From Salinicoccus carnicancri Crm (GTDB lineage: Bacteria > Bacillota > Bacilli > Staphylococcales > Salinicoccaceae), in assembly GCF_000330705.1 (NCBI RefSeq), contig NZ_ANAM01000001.1, forward strand, positions 186,001 through 250,000: a DNA stretch of 64,000 bases, written 5' to 3'. Positions 43,745-53,137 of this stretch are shown here, one piece after another; position 1 is the first letter of the stretch; each line of letters starts with the position of its first letter. The position numbers and the translations under genes were made by a program. The notes beneath the pieces were generated by a model. The model searched no databases. It saw only the letters and a list, made by a program, of their open reading frames with translations, and was not told where the DNA came from.

Positions 43745-45016
43745 TTGAAAACAAAGAAAAATCGCTGGCTTATTGCATTGGCAGGAGTGGGGATACATAT
43801 TTCGATAGGTTCCGTATATGCCTGGAGTGTATTTACAGTACCGTTGCAGAGTGAGATGGGATGGAGTCTGAGCAATGTCTCCTTCACGTTCAGTCTTGCG
43901 ATTTTATTCCTTGGCCTCTCTGCAGCTTTCATGGGGCATTTTGTGGAAGCCAGGGGACCAAGGGTGTCAGGTCTTGTTTCAACATTGTTCTTCGCTTCGG
44001 GGATGGCGCTTTCAGGGGTGGGGGTACAGCTGGAGAGCCTTGCACTAATGTACGCCGGCTATGGGGTGCTTGGCGGGATCGGGCTTGGAATCGGCTATAT
44101 AACACCGGTCTCAACACTCGTCAAATGGTTTCCTGACAGGCGCGGCATGGCCACCGGACTTGCCATCATGGGATTTGGATTCGCCGCTATGATCGCCAGC
44201 CCGGCAATGGAATGGTTAATTGTGAATGTCAGCATTTCCGGAACTTTCTATATTCTTGCCGCCATCTATTTTGCAGTGATGTTTGCGTCAAGCCACTACC
44301 TGGAACGTCCGCCCGAAGGCTACACGCCACCCGGTGTGGACCTGGATAAGAAAATGACAGCCAAAAAAGATGTGGTACAGTTGACGGCGAATGAAGCAGT
44401 CAGGACACGGCGCTTTTATTTCCTGTGGATAATGCTGTTTTTGAATGTGACGTGCGGCATAGCGATACTTGCAGTAGCGAGTCCAATGGCACAGGAAATT
44501 GCCGGACTTTCTGCAGGCGCTGCGGCTGTAATGGTGGGCATAATGGGCGTATTCAATGGCGGCGGGCGCCTGGTGTGGGCATCGATTTCCGATTACATCG
44601 GCAGGCCCAATCTATACTCGCTGTTCTTCATCATCCAGATTGTCCTGTTCCTGCTTCTGCCGTCTGCAGGCCATGCACTCTTGTTCCAGGCGATGCTCTT
44701 TATCATCATCTCATGTTATGGCGGTGGATTCTCAGCAATTCCTGCGTATATCGGAGACATTTTCGGGACGAAACAACTGGGTGCAATCCACGGGTATATA
44801 TTGACGGCGTGGGCTGCAGCCGGACTTGCCGGACCATTTATATCCTCAACAGTATATGAAGCTACCCGGAACTACACGCTGACGCTGTATATATTTGGAG
44901 CATTGTTCGTCGCCGCACTGGCAATCTCCATAATGATCAGAAAAGATACAAGGAGGTTAGAAGCGGAGAATTCAGATCAGAGTGAGTTGATAAAGCCGGG
45001 CTTTGAGGTACAATAG
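43745..45016 (+). CDS. MFS transporter, oxalate:formate antiporter family
   Basis: Twelve-helix major facilitator protein, 423 residues. The start IHISIGSVYAWSVFTVPLQ and GYITPVSTLVKWFPDRRGMATGLAIMGFG are hallmarks of the OxlT group. The UUG at 43745 is the likely start, after ACGGGGGAAATGA. The YdeP-type molybdoenzyme begins 29 bases later and fdhD is divergent, so the carrier may move a small carboxylate linked to that enzyme. Substrate not proven. Confidence 0.88.
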   Translation: MKTKKNRWLIALAGVGIHISIGSVYAWSVFTVPLQSEMGWSLSNVSFTFSLAILFLGLSAAFMGHFVEARGPRVSGLVSTLFFASGMALSGVGVQLESLALMYAGYGVLGGIGLGIGYITPVSTLVKWFPDRRGMATGLAIMGFGFAAMIASPAMEWLIVNVSISGTFYILAAIYFAVMFASSHYLERPPEGYTPPGVDLDKKMTAKKDVVQLTANEAVRTRRFYFLWIMLFLNVTCGIAILAVASPMAQEIAGLSAGAAAVMVGIMGVFNGGGRLVWASISDYIGRPNLYSLFFIIQIVLFLLLPSAGHALLFQAMLFIIISCYGGGFSAIPAYIGDIFGTKQLGAIHGYILTAWAAAGLAGPFISSTVYEATRNYTLTLYIFGALFVAALAISIMIRKDTRRLEAENSDQSELIKPGFEVQ

Positions 45017-45045
45017 TTATATAATATCAATAAGGAAGTGTAAAT

Positions 45046-47403
45046 ATGGGAAAAACGCTGCACCCGGGACCGATGAGCAAGACGAAAAAATGGGACCCTG
45101 CCCTCTGGGCAAGTCCTGTACCTTTCGGTCTGACCAAAGTGAAACCCCGCCATATAAGGGATACAGCCAAAATCGCATGGGATAACAAAGACAACCTGAA
45201 CTATGCGAAGAATATCATTACCAAGGGTGTATGCGATGGTTGTGCACTCGGTGTGGGGGGGCTCCAGGACCAGACCCTCAAAGGTCCGCATATGTGCACG
45301 ACCCGCTTCAATGTGCTCAGGTTGAACACGGCCCCGCCAATCAGACCGGAAATCCTGCACCAGGATATCGATGAGCTGCGCAAACTCTCGAGCAGGGAAC
45401 TCAGGGAATTGGGGCGTGTTCCTTATCCGATGATGCGGCGCAAAGGAGACCGTAAATTCATCCGCATTTCATGGGATGAAGCGATGGATAAAATTGCAGA
45501 AAAGATGAGGAAACTTGATCCGAAACAGTATGCATTTTACCTTACGAGCCGTGGAATCACGAATGAATCCTATTATACGGCAGCAAAAGTATCGAGATTC
45601 CTGGGCACAAATAATATCGACAATGCTTCAAGAATCTGTCATTCTCCGAGTAAAACAGCGATGAAACGTTCCGTGGGGGTAGGCGCCTCCACCTGCAACT
45701 ATCAGGACTGGATGGGCACGGATGTCCTTGTGTTCTGGGGCAGTGTCGCTGCAAACTCGAGTCCGGTTTCCACCAAATATATGATGGAAGCCAAGAAACG
45801 CGGAACCAAAATCATCGTGATTAATCCGTACAAAGAGCCTTCCATGGAGAAATACTGGGTCCCGTCGGTAACAGAGTCCGCATTGTTCGGCACCAGGATT
45901 GCAGATGACTTCTATGAAGTGAACATCGGCGGAGACATCGCAATGATGCACGGAATCATGAAACACTGGTTTGGAATGGAAGCGGAAGCGGAAGGTTCCG
46001 CCATCAACCATGAATTCGTACATAATCACGTGAATAACTATGAAGAACTGAAGGAGACTGTCAGCCGCCAGTCCTGGGAGGAAATTGAGCAGTCTTCAGG
46101 CATCAGCCGCGAACGCATAGGTGAGCTTGCCGGGCTTATGGCCCGCTCTGAAAATGGGGTGATGGTGTGGGCGCTCGGCCTGACTATGCATAAGCATGCC
46201 ACCGATAATATTTCACAGGTCTGTAACCTCTCTCTCCTCCGTGGATGGCTCGGCCGGAAGTACAACGGTCTGATGCCGCTCAGAGGACATTCAAGTGTCC
46301 AGGGGTCAGGTGAAATGGGTGCCGATCCGTTTGTGCTCCCGGGTGGTGATTATGATGAGGCCAACCGTGAAAGGATTGAAGATGTCTGGAATTTCAAACT
46401 GCCTCAATGGCCTGGCGACTCCGTCGGCATCACCATCGAAAATGCCATGCTTCCGGATGATAACGAGCGGAAGCTGAAACTTTATTATATGTCCGGGGGA
46501 AATTTCCTGGAGACGATGCCGGACCCGGATTTTGTGGCAGAAGCACTGGCCAATCTGGAAATCCGTGTCCATCAGGATATCATCCTGAATACTTCCACGC
46601 TGCTGGATGCCAAAGAGACGGTCATCGTGCTCCCTGCCAAGACGCGTTACGAGCAGGATGGGGGGGGATTGTCGACTTCAACTGAACGGATGATCTATTT
46701 CTCGCCTGAGATTGAAGGGAACCGCAACCGCATCAAAGAGGCGCGGAGTGAATGGCAGATCTACGTCGACCTTGCCAGGCGGGTGAAACCCGATGAGGCG
46801 CATCTGGTCGGCTTCAACTCCGGGCAGGAGATCCGCGAGGAGATTGCGAAAGCCAATCCGCAGTATGACGGTGTTCAGTATCTGAAAAATTCCGGTGATG
46901 TGTACCAATACGGCGGGGCATGGCTTTGTGAGGGCGGGGTCTGTCCGACACCTGATGGACGGGCGAATCTGATCAGCATCGATATCCCGGACAACAATAG
47001 GAAAGCCGGCGAGTTCAAGCTGCTTATGAGACGCGGTAAACAATTTAATTCCATGGTGTACGGCGACCATGATGCATTCAACGAGATGGGCCGGTACGAT
47101 GCCCTGATCAGCGAAGAGGATGCCAGATCACAGGGGATCCAGGAAGGCGAACCGGTTGTCATCTATAACGTAAACGGAGTATTCCAGGGGTTTGCAAGGC
47201 TGGCGGACATCAAACCTGGGAACATCGGGATACAGTTCCCCGAGGGGAATTATCTGGTACCTAAAGGGATATATGAAAACTTCGCAGAAATGCCGGACTA
47301 TACTGTGGATGTGAAACTTGAAAAGGCGGATCATTTCAATGCGAACAAAGACAGACAGTATTATGAAAAGCCGGTGGCGGACCTTGAGGATAATCCGAAC
47401 TGA
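45046..47403 (+). CDS. FdhF/YdeP family molybdopterin oxidoreductase
   Basis: Large molybdopterin enzyme of 785 residues, resembling E. coli YdeP and other formate dehydrogenase-H-like proteins. ITKGVCDGCALGVGGLQD near residue 60 is the family N-terminal Cys cluster, probably for an Fe-S centre. The Mo-ligand region reads NNIDNASRICHSPS, so a Cys rather than selenocysteine is likely. The C-terminal molydopterin-binding part has FPEGNYLVPKG. It lacks the four-cluster ferredoxin domain of large formate dehydrogenases. Reaction unknown; YdeP is linked to acid resistance. Cotranscribed with the MFS gene. Confidence 0.86.
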   Translation: MGKTLHPGPMSKTKKWDPALWASPVPFGLTKVKPRHIRDTAKIAWDNKDNLNYAKNIITKGVCDGCALGVGGLQDQTLKGPHMCTTRFNVLRLNTAPPIRPEILHQDIDELRKLSSRELRELGRVPYPMMRRKGDRKFIRISWDEAMDKIAEKMRKLDPKQYAFYLTSRGITNESYYTAAKVSRFLGTNNIDNASRICHSPSKTAMKRSVGVGASTCNYQDWMGTDVLVFWGSVAANSSPVSTKYMMEAKKRGTKIIVINPYKEPSMEKYWVPSVTESALFGTRIADDFYEVNIGGDIAMMHGIMKHWFGMEAEAEGSAINHEFVHNHVNNYEELKETVSRQSWEEIEQSSGISRERIGELAGLMARSENGVMVWALGLTMHKHATDNISQVCNLSLLRGWLGRKYNGLMPLRGHSSVQGSGEMGADPFVLPGGDYDEANRERIEDVWNFKLPQWPGDSVGITIENAMLPDDNERKLKLYYMSGGNFLETMPDPDFVAEALANLEIRVHQDIILNTSTLLDAKETVIVLPAKTRYEQDGGGLSTSTERMIYFSPEIEGNRNRIKEARSEWQIYVDLARRVKPDEAHLVGFNSGQEIREEIAKANPQYDGVQYLKNSGDVYQYGGAWLCEGGVCPTPDGRANLISIDIPDNNRKAGEFKLLMRRGKQFNSMVYGDHDAFNEMGRYDALISEEDARSQGIQEGEPVVIYNVNGVFQGFARLADIKPGNIGIQFPEGNYLVPKGIYENFAEMPDYTVDVKLEKADHFNANKDRQYYEKPVADLEDNPN

Positions 47404-47455
47404 TGGTTGAAGAGGTGGAGGGAAGCACTGCTTTTCCTGTCATAACGCCTGAATG

Positions 47456-47480
47456 GCCTGTTTGAAGTATTCAAACAGGC
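47456..47480. terminator. Hairpin after the YdeP-type gene
   Basis: An 11-bp perfect stem GCCTGTTTGAA / TTCAAACAGGC with a GTA loop; the T-run is poor, so termination is probable but not certain. Confidence 0.55.
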
Positions 47481-47530
47481 GGTTATTGTGCTAAAATACT
47501 AAAAAGTCTCAATATAAAAGGGGAAATATT

Positions 47531-48871
47531 ATGGAAAGATCACAATGGGGGAGTAAACTGGGATTTGTACTTGCTGCGGCAGGTTCTGCGATCGGCCTTG
47601 GAGCGTTGTGGCGCTTTCCTTACATGACAGCGGAACATGGCGGCGGGGCTTTTCTTCTTGTATTCCTGATTCTTACTTTGTTTGTCGGCATGCCGCTGCT
47701 GCTCTCTGAATTCGTCATCGGACGCGCGGGCCAGAGGAACCCGATAGAAGGATTTGAATATCTCGGAAATAAGAAAGCATACAGAGTGTTCGGCTGGCTG
47801 GGGAATATTGCAGTTTTTCTGCTTTTGTCATTTTACAGCGTCATCGGCGGATGGATTCTCATCTATATTATTGTCGCAATCGGGGAAATGATGAATCTCC
47901 TGCAGATAGACAACTACGGCTCTGCATTTGAAATGATCATAGCCAATCCTCTGTACGCACTGCTGGCGCAGGGTGCATTCATATTCCTGACCGCCTTCAT
48001 TGTGGCGCAGGGAGTGCAGAAAGGCCTGGAACGTGCATCTAAAGTGATGATGCCGCTCCTGTTCGCTCTGTTCCTGATTGTCATCATCCGTTCTGTCACA
48101 CTGCCGGGAGCGGTGGAAGGGATACAATTCTTCCTCACACCCGATTTCTCAATGATAAGTTCAGAAGGCCTTCTGTATGCATTGGGGCAGTCGTTCTTTG
48201 CACTCAGTATCGGTGCCACAACGATGATTACATATGCATCATATCTCGGGAAAGAGCAGAATCTCACACAATCTGCATTTTCAATCGTCATCATGAACGT
48301 TGCGATTTCAATCATGGCGGGTCTGGCAATATTCCCGGCCATCGCTTCGCTGGATATGGAAGCCGCAGAAGGGCCGGGTCTTGTATTCATCGTTCTCCCG
48401 CAGGTATTTGGTGCAATTCCGTTCGGGATGCTCTTCTATATATTGTTCCTTGGTGCATTCCTGTTTGCTACATTTACTTCATCCATTTCGATGATTGAAA
48501 TAAACGTTGCAAACACGATAAAGGGCAATGAGAACAGACGCAGAAAAATGGCGTATATATTCGGACTGCTTGTCTTCCTGGCCGGGATTCCTTCAGCATT
48601 GTCCTACGGTGTGCTGAGTGATGTCATCATTTTCGGCCGATCCATATTCGACAATGTTGACTTCCTGGTATCGAACGTTATGCTCCCGACAGGGGCTTTC
48701 ATCTCGACAATATTCGTCGGTTATATCATCGACCGCCGTGTGACGATGGGGCAGCTGAATGTGGATGAGAACAGCAGCATGTTCGGATTCTTCAGATTCT
48801 GGCTCTTCATGCTCAGGTTTGTGCTGCCGGTCATCATTTTAATAGTGTTTGCGGTAAGCATCTTTGGATGA
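47531..48871 (+). CDS. Sodium-dependent transporter, NSS (SNF) family
   Basis: Na+-coupled carrier with the LeuT fold, 446 residues and about eleven or twelve helices. The start WGSKLGFVLAAAGSAIGLGALWRFPYMT is the unmistakable NSS signature that binds Na+ and substrate. Substrates in the family are amino acids or related osmolytes; a halotolerant organism may use it for either. Single gene with a terminator. Confidence 0.93.
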   Translation: MERSQWGSKLGFVLAAAGSAIGLGALWRFPYMTAEHGGGAFLLVFLILTLFVGMPLLLSEFVIGRAGQRNPIEGFEYLGNKKAYRVFGWLGNIAVFLLLSFYSVIGGWILIYIIVAIGEMMNLLQIDNYGSAFEMIIANPLYALLAQGAFIFLTAFIVAQGVQKGLERASKVMMPLLFALFLIVIIRSVTLPGAVEGIQFFLTPDFSMISSEGLLYALGQSFFALSIGATTMITYASYLGKEQNLTQSAFSIVIMNVAISIMAGLAIFPAIASLDMEAAEGPGLVFIVLPQVFGAIPFGMLFYILFLGAFLFATFTSSISMIEINVANTIKGNENRRRKMAYIFGLLVFLAGIPSALSYGVLSDVIIFGRSIFDNVDFLVSNVMLPTGAFISTIFVGYIIDRRVTMGQLNVDENSSMFGFFRFWLFMLRFVLPVIILIVFAVSIFG

Positions 48872-48878
48872 CCGCAGG

Positions 48879-48909
48879 AAGAGAAGGGTAGCTTATCCTT
48901 CTCTTTTTT
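48879..48909 (+). terminator. Terminator after the NSS gene
   Basis: GAGAAGG / CCTTCTC stem and T6. Confidence 0.88.
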
Positions 48910-48947
48910 CATTTGAATGAAGTGTAAAAAAGTATAGAATTAAAACA

Positions 48948-48964
48948 TGTCAGATTTTCTGACA
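48948..48964. promoter_or_regulatory. GlnR/TnrA box ahead of glnRA
   Basis: TGTCAGATTTTCTGACA fits the GlnR consensus TGTNA-N7-TNACA in every fixed position, 60 bases before glnR. It should mediate autorepression in nitrogen excess. Confidence 0.88.
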
Positions 48965-49023
48965 TCGATTAGGAAATCAGGAAAAGCTGTGCTAATATTT
49001 TTACATGATTTGAGGTGATCGTT

Positions 49024-49359
49024 TTGGATAATGATCAATTGAGAAGGAGTACTCCTGTTTTCCCCATGTCCTCTGCCATGAAATTGACCGGTTTATCAGC
49101 GAGACAGATCAGGTATTATGAATCACTGTCCCTCATCGTGCCCGAACGCAGTGAGGGTAACCACCGTCTCTTTTCAATGAATGATCTGGATGTGCTGCTG
49201 AACATCAGAAATTACATGGAGAAGGGGTTCACCATGAAAAGGATCGGGGAGATTCTCAATGACTCTCAAACATATGACACACCGGAAGTCCTGAAGCACA
49301 GAGAGCATCAAAGGCCGCTTTTAAACCGCGGTGATCTATCGAGATTTTTCAATAATTAA
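49024..49359 (+). CDS. glnR: Nitrogen regulator GlnR (MerR family)
   Basis: MerR-type repressor of 111 residues that shuts down glnRA when feedback-inhibited glutamine synthetase contacts it. The HTH is in SSAMKLTGLSARQIRYYESL, followed by NHRLFSMNDLDVLLNIR. The C-terminal tail (PLLNRGDLSRFFNN) is the part that senses glutamine synthetase in Bacillus. The UUG at 49024 lies after GAGGTGATC; the upstream GUG at 49015 overlaps that site. glnA follows 14 bases later. Confidence 0.92.
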   Translation: MDNDQLRRSTPVFPMSSAMKLTGLSARQIRYYESLSLIVPERSEGNHRLFSMNDLDVLLNIRNYMEKGFTMKRIGEILNDSQTYDTPEVLKHREHQRPLLNRGDLSRFFNN

Positions 49360-49373
49360 CGGGAGCGTGAGCT

Positions 49374-50708
49374 ATGAAAAAATTTACGAGAGAAGACATC
49401 AAGCGTATTGCCGAAGAGGAAAACGTCAGATATTTGAGACTCCAGTTCTCGGATATTCTGGGAACGATCAAGAATGTTGAGGTACCGATCAGTCAGATCG
49501 ATAAAGCATTGGACGGGGAAATGATGTTCGATGGTTCTTCAATCGAAGGCTTCGTGCGTATTGAAGAGTCCGACATGTATCTGGTACCTGATTTGAGCAC
49601 GTGGACAATTTTTCCCTGGAGTGCCGGCAACGCCAAAGTAGCCAGGCTGATCTGCGATATCTATGACGTTGATGGAAAACCATTTGACGGCGATCCAAGA
49701 TCCAATCTGAAACGGGTCCTCAAAGAGATGGAGGACATGGGATATTCCGCTTTTAATCTCGGGCCTGAACCGGAATTTTTCCTTTTCAAGCTTGATGAAA
49801 ACGGCAACCCGACAACAGAACTGAACGACCAGGGCGGCTATTTCGATCTTGCGCCTACAGACCTTGGGGAAAACTGCCGCAGGGACATAGTGCTGGAACT
49901 TGAGGATATGGGATTTGAAATCGAAGCATCCCACCACGAAGTCGCCCAGGGACAGCACGAAATTGACTTCAAGTATGAAGATGCGATTTCGGCGTGTGAT
50001 AATATCCAGACATTCAAGCTTGTCGTCAAAACTGTGGCAAGGAAGCATAATTTGCATGCGACATTCATGCCAAAACCATTGTACGGCATCAACGGCAATG
50101 GGATGCATTTCAACGTCTCCCTGTTCAAAGGCAAAGAAAATGCCTTCTATGATGAGGATGATGCCATCGGCCTGAGCCAGGATATGAGATATTTCATGGC
50201 GGGTATCCTGAAGCATGCACGAGGTTTCACCGCCGTCTGCAATCCGCTTGTGAACTCCTACAAGCGTCTGGTGCCAGGCTATGAAGCACCGAGTTATATC
50301 GCCTGGAGCGGCAAAAACCGTTCACCGCTGCTCAGGATTCCAACATCAAGGGGACTTTCCACACGTGCCGAAGTCAGATCTGTGGATCCTTCTGCAAACC
50401 CTTATATGGCACTTGCAGTCATCTTGAAAGCAGGCCTGGAAGGAATCAAACATAAAATTGGTCTCCCTTCACCGGTCAATGAAAACATCTACGAAATGAC
50501 ACGCGAAGAACGTGAAGCGGTAGGTGTGGAGGACCTGCCGTCCACCCTTTATACTGCGCTCAAGGCGCTAAGGGAAGATGAAGTCATACAGGATGCTCTC
50601 GGCGCCCATATATACAGGCAGTTCAACAGCAATAAGAGTGTGGAGTGGGACATGTACCGCTCCCAGGTTTCCGAGTGGGAGCTTAACCAGTATCTGAACC
50701 AATATTAG
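49374..50708 (+). CDS. glnA: Glutamine synthetase, type I
   Basis: ATP-dependent amidation of glutamate; a dodecamer in the cytosol. 444 residues, the Gram-positive GSI-alpha type without the adenylylation loop. [19 protein letters not shown] (near residue 55) holds the Arg known to mediate feedback in Bacillus; [23 protein letters not shown] and [12 protein letters not shown] carry the metal and ATP site residues. In the glnRA operon. Confidence 0.96.
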   Translation: MKKFTREDIKRIAEEENVRYLRLQFSDILGTIKNVEVPISQIDKALDGEMMFDGSSIEGFVRIEESDMYLVPDLSTWTIFPWSAGNAKVARLICDIYDVDGKPFDGDPRSNLKRVLKEMEDMGYSAFNLGPEPEFFLFKLDENGNPTTELNDQGGYFDLAPTDLGENCRRDIVLELEDMGFEIEASHHEVAQGQHEIDFKYEDAISACDNIQTFKLVVKTVARKHNLHATFMPKPLYGINGNGMHFNVSLFKGKENAFYDEDDAIGLSQDMRYFMAGILKHARGFTAVCNPLVNSYKRLVPGYEAPSYIAWSGKNRSPLLRIPTSRGLSTRAEVRSVDPSANPYMALAVILKAGLEGIKHKIGLPSPVNENIYEMTREEREAVGVEDLPSTLYTALKALREDEVIQDALGAHIYRQFNSNKSVEWDMYRSQVSEWELNQYLNQY

Positions 50709-50744
50709 AAAAACTTGCGGGAATCATTCCCGCAAGTTTTTTTG
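50709..50744. terminator. Bidirectional terminator after glnA
   Basis: AAAAACTTGCGGGA / TCCCGCAAGTTTTT stem with an ATCAT-like loop and T7. Confidence 0.93.
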
Positions 50745-51938
50745 CTTTTCTTTAAGATATTCATTAATCTCTTTTTTCATCATCTTTATATTCTCCTTAT
50801 ATATATGGTAGTCTCTGTCGGCTGTTTTCGTATCACTGTAGCGCGTCTCGATATAAGTTGTGAGCCTCTGCTTATCAATGATGTCAGTCAATCCCAGTCG
50901 GGTGATCCATTCCGGGATTGTCTCGTTTTGGTAACGACCCATATTTTTTCCCGCCAGCCATTTTTCAAACTCAAAATAGACTTTTCTGACCCGGTCCTCC
51001 GGAACGTCGGCTCTTACCAGCCTTTTTTTCTGTGGGGCAGTGGGGGGTGAAGTGGAAATTGTCTGTTCTATTTCTCTCTTGTCAGTCTGAGGCGGATTTC
51101 TCCTTTTATAATAGATGTACAGTCCTGTAATGACTGCAATGATGAACAGTACAGCCATTATCGTGTCGACAGGAAGCTGTGCCACAGCGGGATCCTGGTC
51201 GAATTCCGGTCTGGTCTCATCCTCGCCGTCTGAATCGGGAATCGTTCCTTTCTCCAGTGCGGGACGTTCAAATTCGACATTTTCCAATATATGAAAAAAA
51301 GGCCGGAGCAGGAATATGAAGCCATTCAGCAGCAGTAAGACAATATATTTTGCGATAAATACAATATAGTGATAGACCAGTCCCAAAGAAATGCCAAGGA
51401 GAATGAAGAGCCCTGAAAGTGTGATGAATATATAAGAATTCTTCCCCATCGGCCAGGCATTGCCAACCAGGAGGATGAATATCCTGCCAATGAAAAAGAA
51501 TAGGACAAGGCTGAGAAATATCATGTGAAAATGCAGGGCATGGGCGACTGTCTCCTCTGTCGTCAAAATATTTGTACCGATAAGCAGCAGAAAAGTAACG
51601 ATGAGCGTTATGTTGGAGAATGTGGTCTCGACATCATCATGCAGATATTCAAGCCTCAGTAGCGGCAGATAGGCAAGCAGCAGTGCTGCCAGCCAGTGGA
51701 AGCCGGACAGGAGAGCGATGATGATGACAAATGGCAGCATGTAATAGATCCTGTTCAGCCTGCAGTGCCTCACGATCAGGAAGCTCGCTGTCATCACGGC
51801 GAGGACAATGAAGATGAACGGCATGATCAACGTCTCTTTGCCGTTATGGACATTGATTATCAACACAATGAACAGCAGCAGGAACATGTCAGTGAGGTAT
51901 GTATGGGCGAACAGTAGTGTATATTTGAACCTGCTCAT
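50724..51938 (-). CDS. Membrane protein with C-terminal DUF4129-like domain
   Basis: A 404-residue protein with about seven N-terminal helices, an acidic external linker (residues about 235-260), one more helix (IMAVLFIIAVITGLYIYY), and a cytosolic C-terminal domain (RVRKVYFEFEKWLAGKNMGR) resembling DUF4129. In B. subtilis the third gene of the moxR-DUF58 operon is YebA, which has a transglutaminase core between the same two parts. That core is absent here. Overlaps the DUF58 gene by four bases. Confidence 0.72.
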   Translation of the reverse strand: MSRFKYTLLFAHTYLTDMFLLLFIVLIINVHNGKETLIMPFIFIVLAVMTASFLIVRHCRLNRIYYMLPFVIIIALLSGFHWLAALLLAYLPLLRLEYLHDDVETTFSNITLIVTFLLLIGTNILTTEETVAHALHFHMIFLSLVLFFFIGRIFILLVGNAWPMGKNSYIFITLSGLFILLGISLGLVYHYIVFIAKYIVLLLLNGFIFLLRPFFHILENVEFERPALEKGTIPDSDGEDETRPEFDQDPAVAQLPVDTIMAVLFIIAVITGLYIYYKRRNPPQTDKREIEQTISTSPPTAPQKKRLVRADVPEDRVRKVYFEFEKWLAGKNMGRYQNETIPEWITRLGLTDIIDKQRLTTYIETRYSDTKTADRDYHIYKENIKMMKKEINEYLKEKQKNLRE

Positions 51939-53137
51939 CTTCTCGCCTCCCCGGTTTTTGTGGATTCAAAGGGGATTATGCCGTAATCATCCAGCTGGAA
52001 TACATGGGCACCTTTTGCTTCAAGGACAGAGAGACTTTGTGAGATCGGGTCATCAGCCACGCCGGTAAAAATGACATGGGTCGGTATTTCTTCATGCATC
52101 TGTACATGCCTGAGCAGCCGTTCGAAATGGAGTGTATATGTGACGGTATCCGTGCGTGCGAGTGTCTCCAGTGTGCGTCTGTAGTGCAGACTGCCAGTAC
52201 TTTTCTCAAGACTGAAAAAGGAACGGCTGTTCAGCATCACCATGTTCGTAATGATCTTGTATGGTATGCCCGCTTCAGCCGCTTTGCCGGTGACAAAGGC
52301 AACCTTTTCAAATATGGTCTCGATGTTTCCGGGTGGCGCATATGAATTTTCAGAACGGAGGTTGATAAGTATGAGCCAGGACACCCGTGTCATCTTGTCA
52401 TACAGTCTGGTCTGCAGTTCACCGGTCTTTGCAGATGCCTTCCAGTGGATGTCGCGCATACTGTCTTCCGGGATATAGCCACGTGTACCATTTGTCATCA
52501 GAGGATCGGAGAACAGCGCATTCCTTTCTGTGAATCCCCCGGGCATCATACGGTTCTCCATTTCCCTGTTGTGGAGGGCATGACGGTCTGGATAGATGAT
52601 GATTTCATGGTCGGTTTTACCGTACTGTTCAAGGTCTATTGAGCCGAACCCGAAAATTCTGGGGATTTTCAACTCCGATCTGACGATTTTGCTCACCCCT
52701 CTTGAATATCCGCTGAAAGGGATTGTGATAAGTGTCCGGCTTTTCGGCATTACAGTGAAGGTGACGGCTGTGATGGTATGCTGTCTTACACCGGTTGAGA
52801 TATCATCCTGAAAACGGATGTCGTCCCCGGCGGAGATCGTGAGCCTGCCGGCCAGAATCGGCATCATCCCGTCCTGCGAGATTCTTATGCGAAGGAGATC
52901 ATTCTGGTTTTTAAACATCCGGGTCTCTTTATCGATGATTTCGAATCTGAGCTTTTTGGCCACATTCCTTTCATACAGATAGTTCAGCACAGCGGACGAT
53001 ATGAACAGGCCAAGGGAAACGGCAATCAGCCTGTTTAACTGGATTCCATAGAAAATGTTCAGGGTGAACAAAATGATTACAGCCCCTGTGAAAAAGTTCA
53101 TCGTCTTTGAGTCGCTGAAGACAGATTTAAACTTCAT
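51935..53137 (-). CDS. DUF58 protein (YeaD-like)
   Basis: A protein of 400 residues with two N-terminal helices (about residues 12-48) and a DUF58 domain with RDIHWKASAKTGELQTRLYD (near residue 220), followed by a von Willebrand A-like C-terminal part. DUF58 proteins work with MoxR ATPases, probably in assembly or maturation of envelope complexes. The AUG at 53137 overlaps the end of moxR and suits the operon; the frame from 53188 runs back inside moxR. Confidence 0.85.
   Translation of the reverse strand: MKFKSVFSDSKTMNFFTGAVIILFTLNIFYGIQLNRLIAVSLGLFISSAVLNYLYERNVAKKLRFEIIDKETRMFKNQNDLLRIRISQDGMMPILAGRLTISAGDDIRFQDDISTGVRQHTITAVTFTVMPKSRTLITIPFSGYSRGVSKIVRSELKIPRIFGFGSIDLEQYGKTDHEIIIYPDRHALHNREMENRMMPGGFTERNALFSDPLMTNGTRGYIPEDSMRDIHWKASAKTGELQTRLYDKMTRVSWLILINLRSENSYAPPGNIETIFEKVAFVTGKAAEAGIPYKIITNMVMLNSRSFFSLEKSTGSLHYRRTLETLARTDTVTYTLHFERLLRHVQMHEEIPTHVIFTGVADDPISQSLSVLEAKGAHVFQLDDYGIIPFESTKTGEARR

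Noticed and set aside
45616-45660. Possible selenocysteine in the YdeP-type enzyme
   Set aside because: The frame has no internal UGA and a Cys occupies the expected Mo-ligand region.
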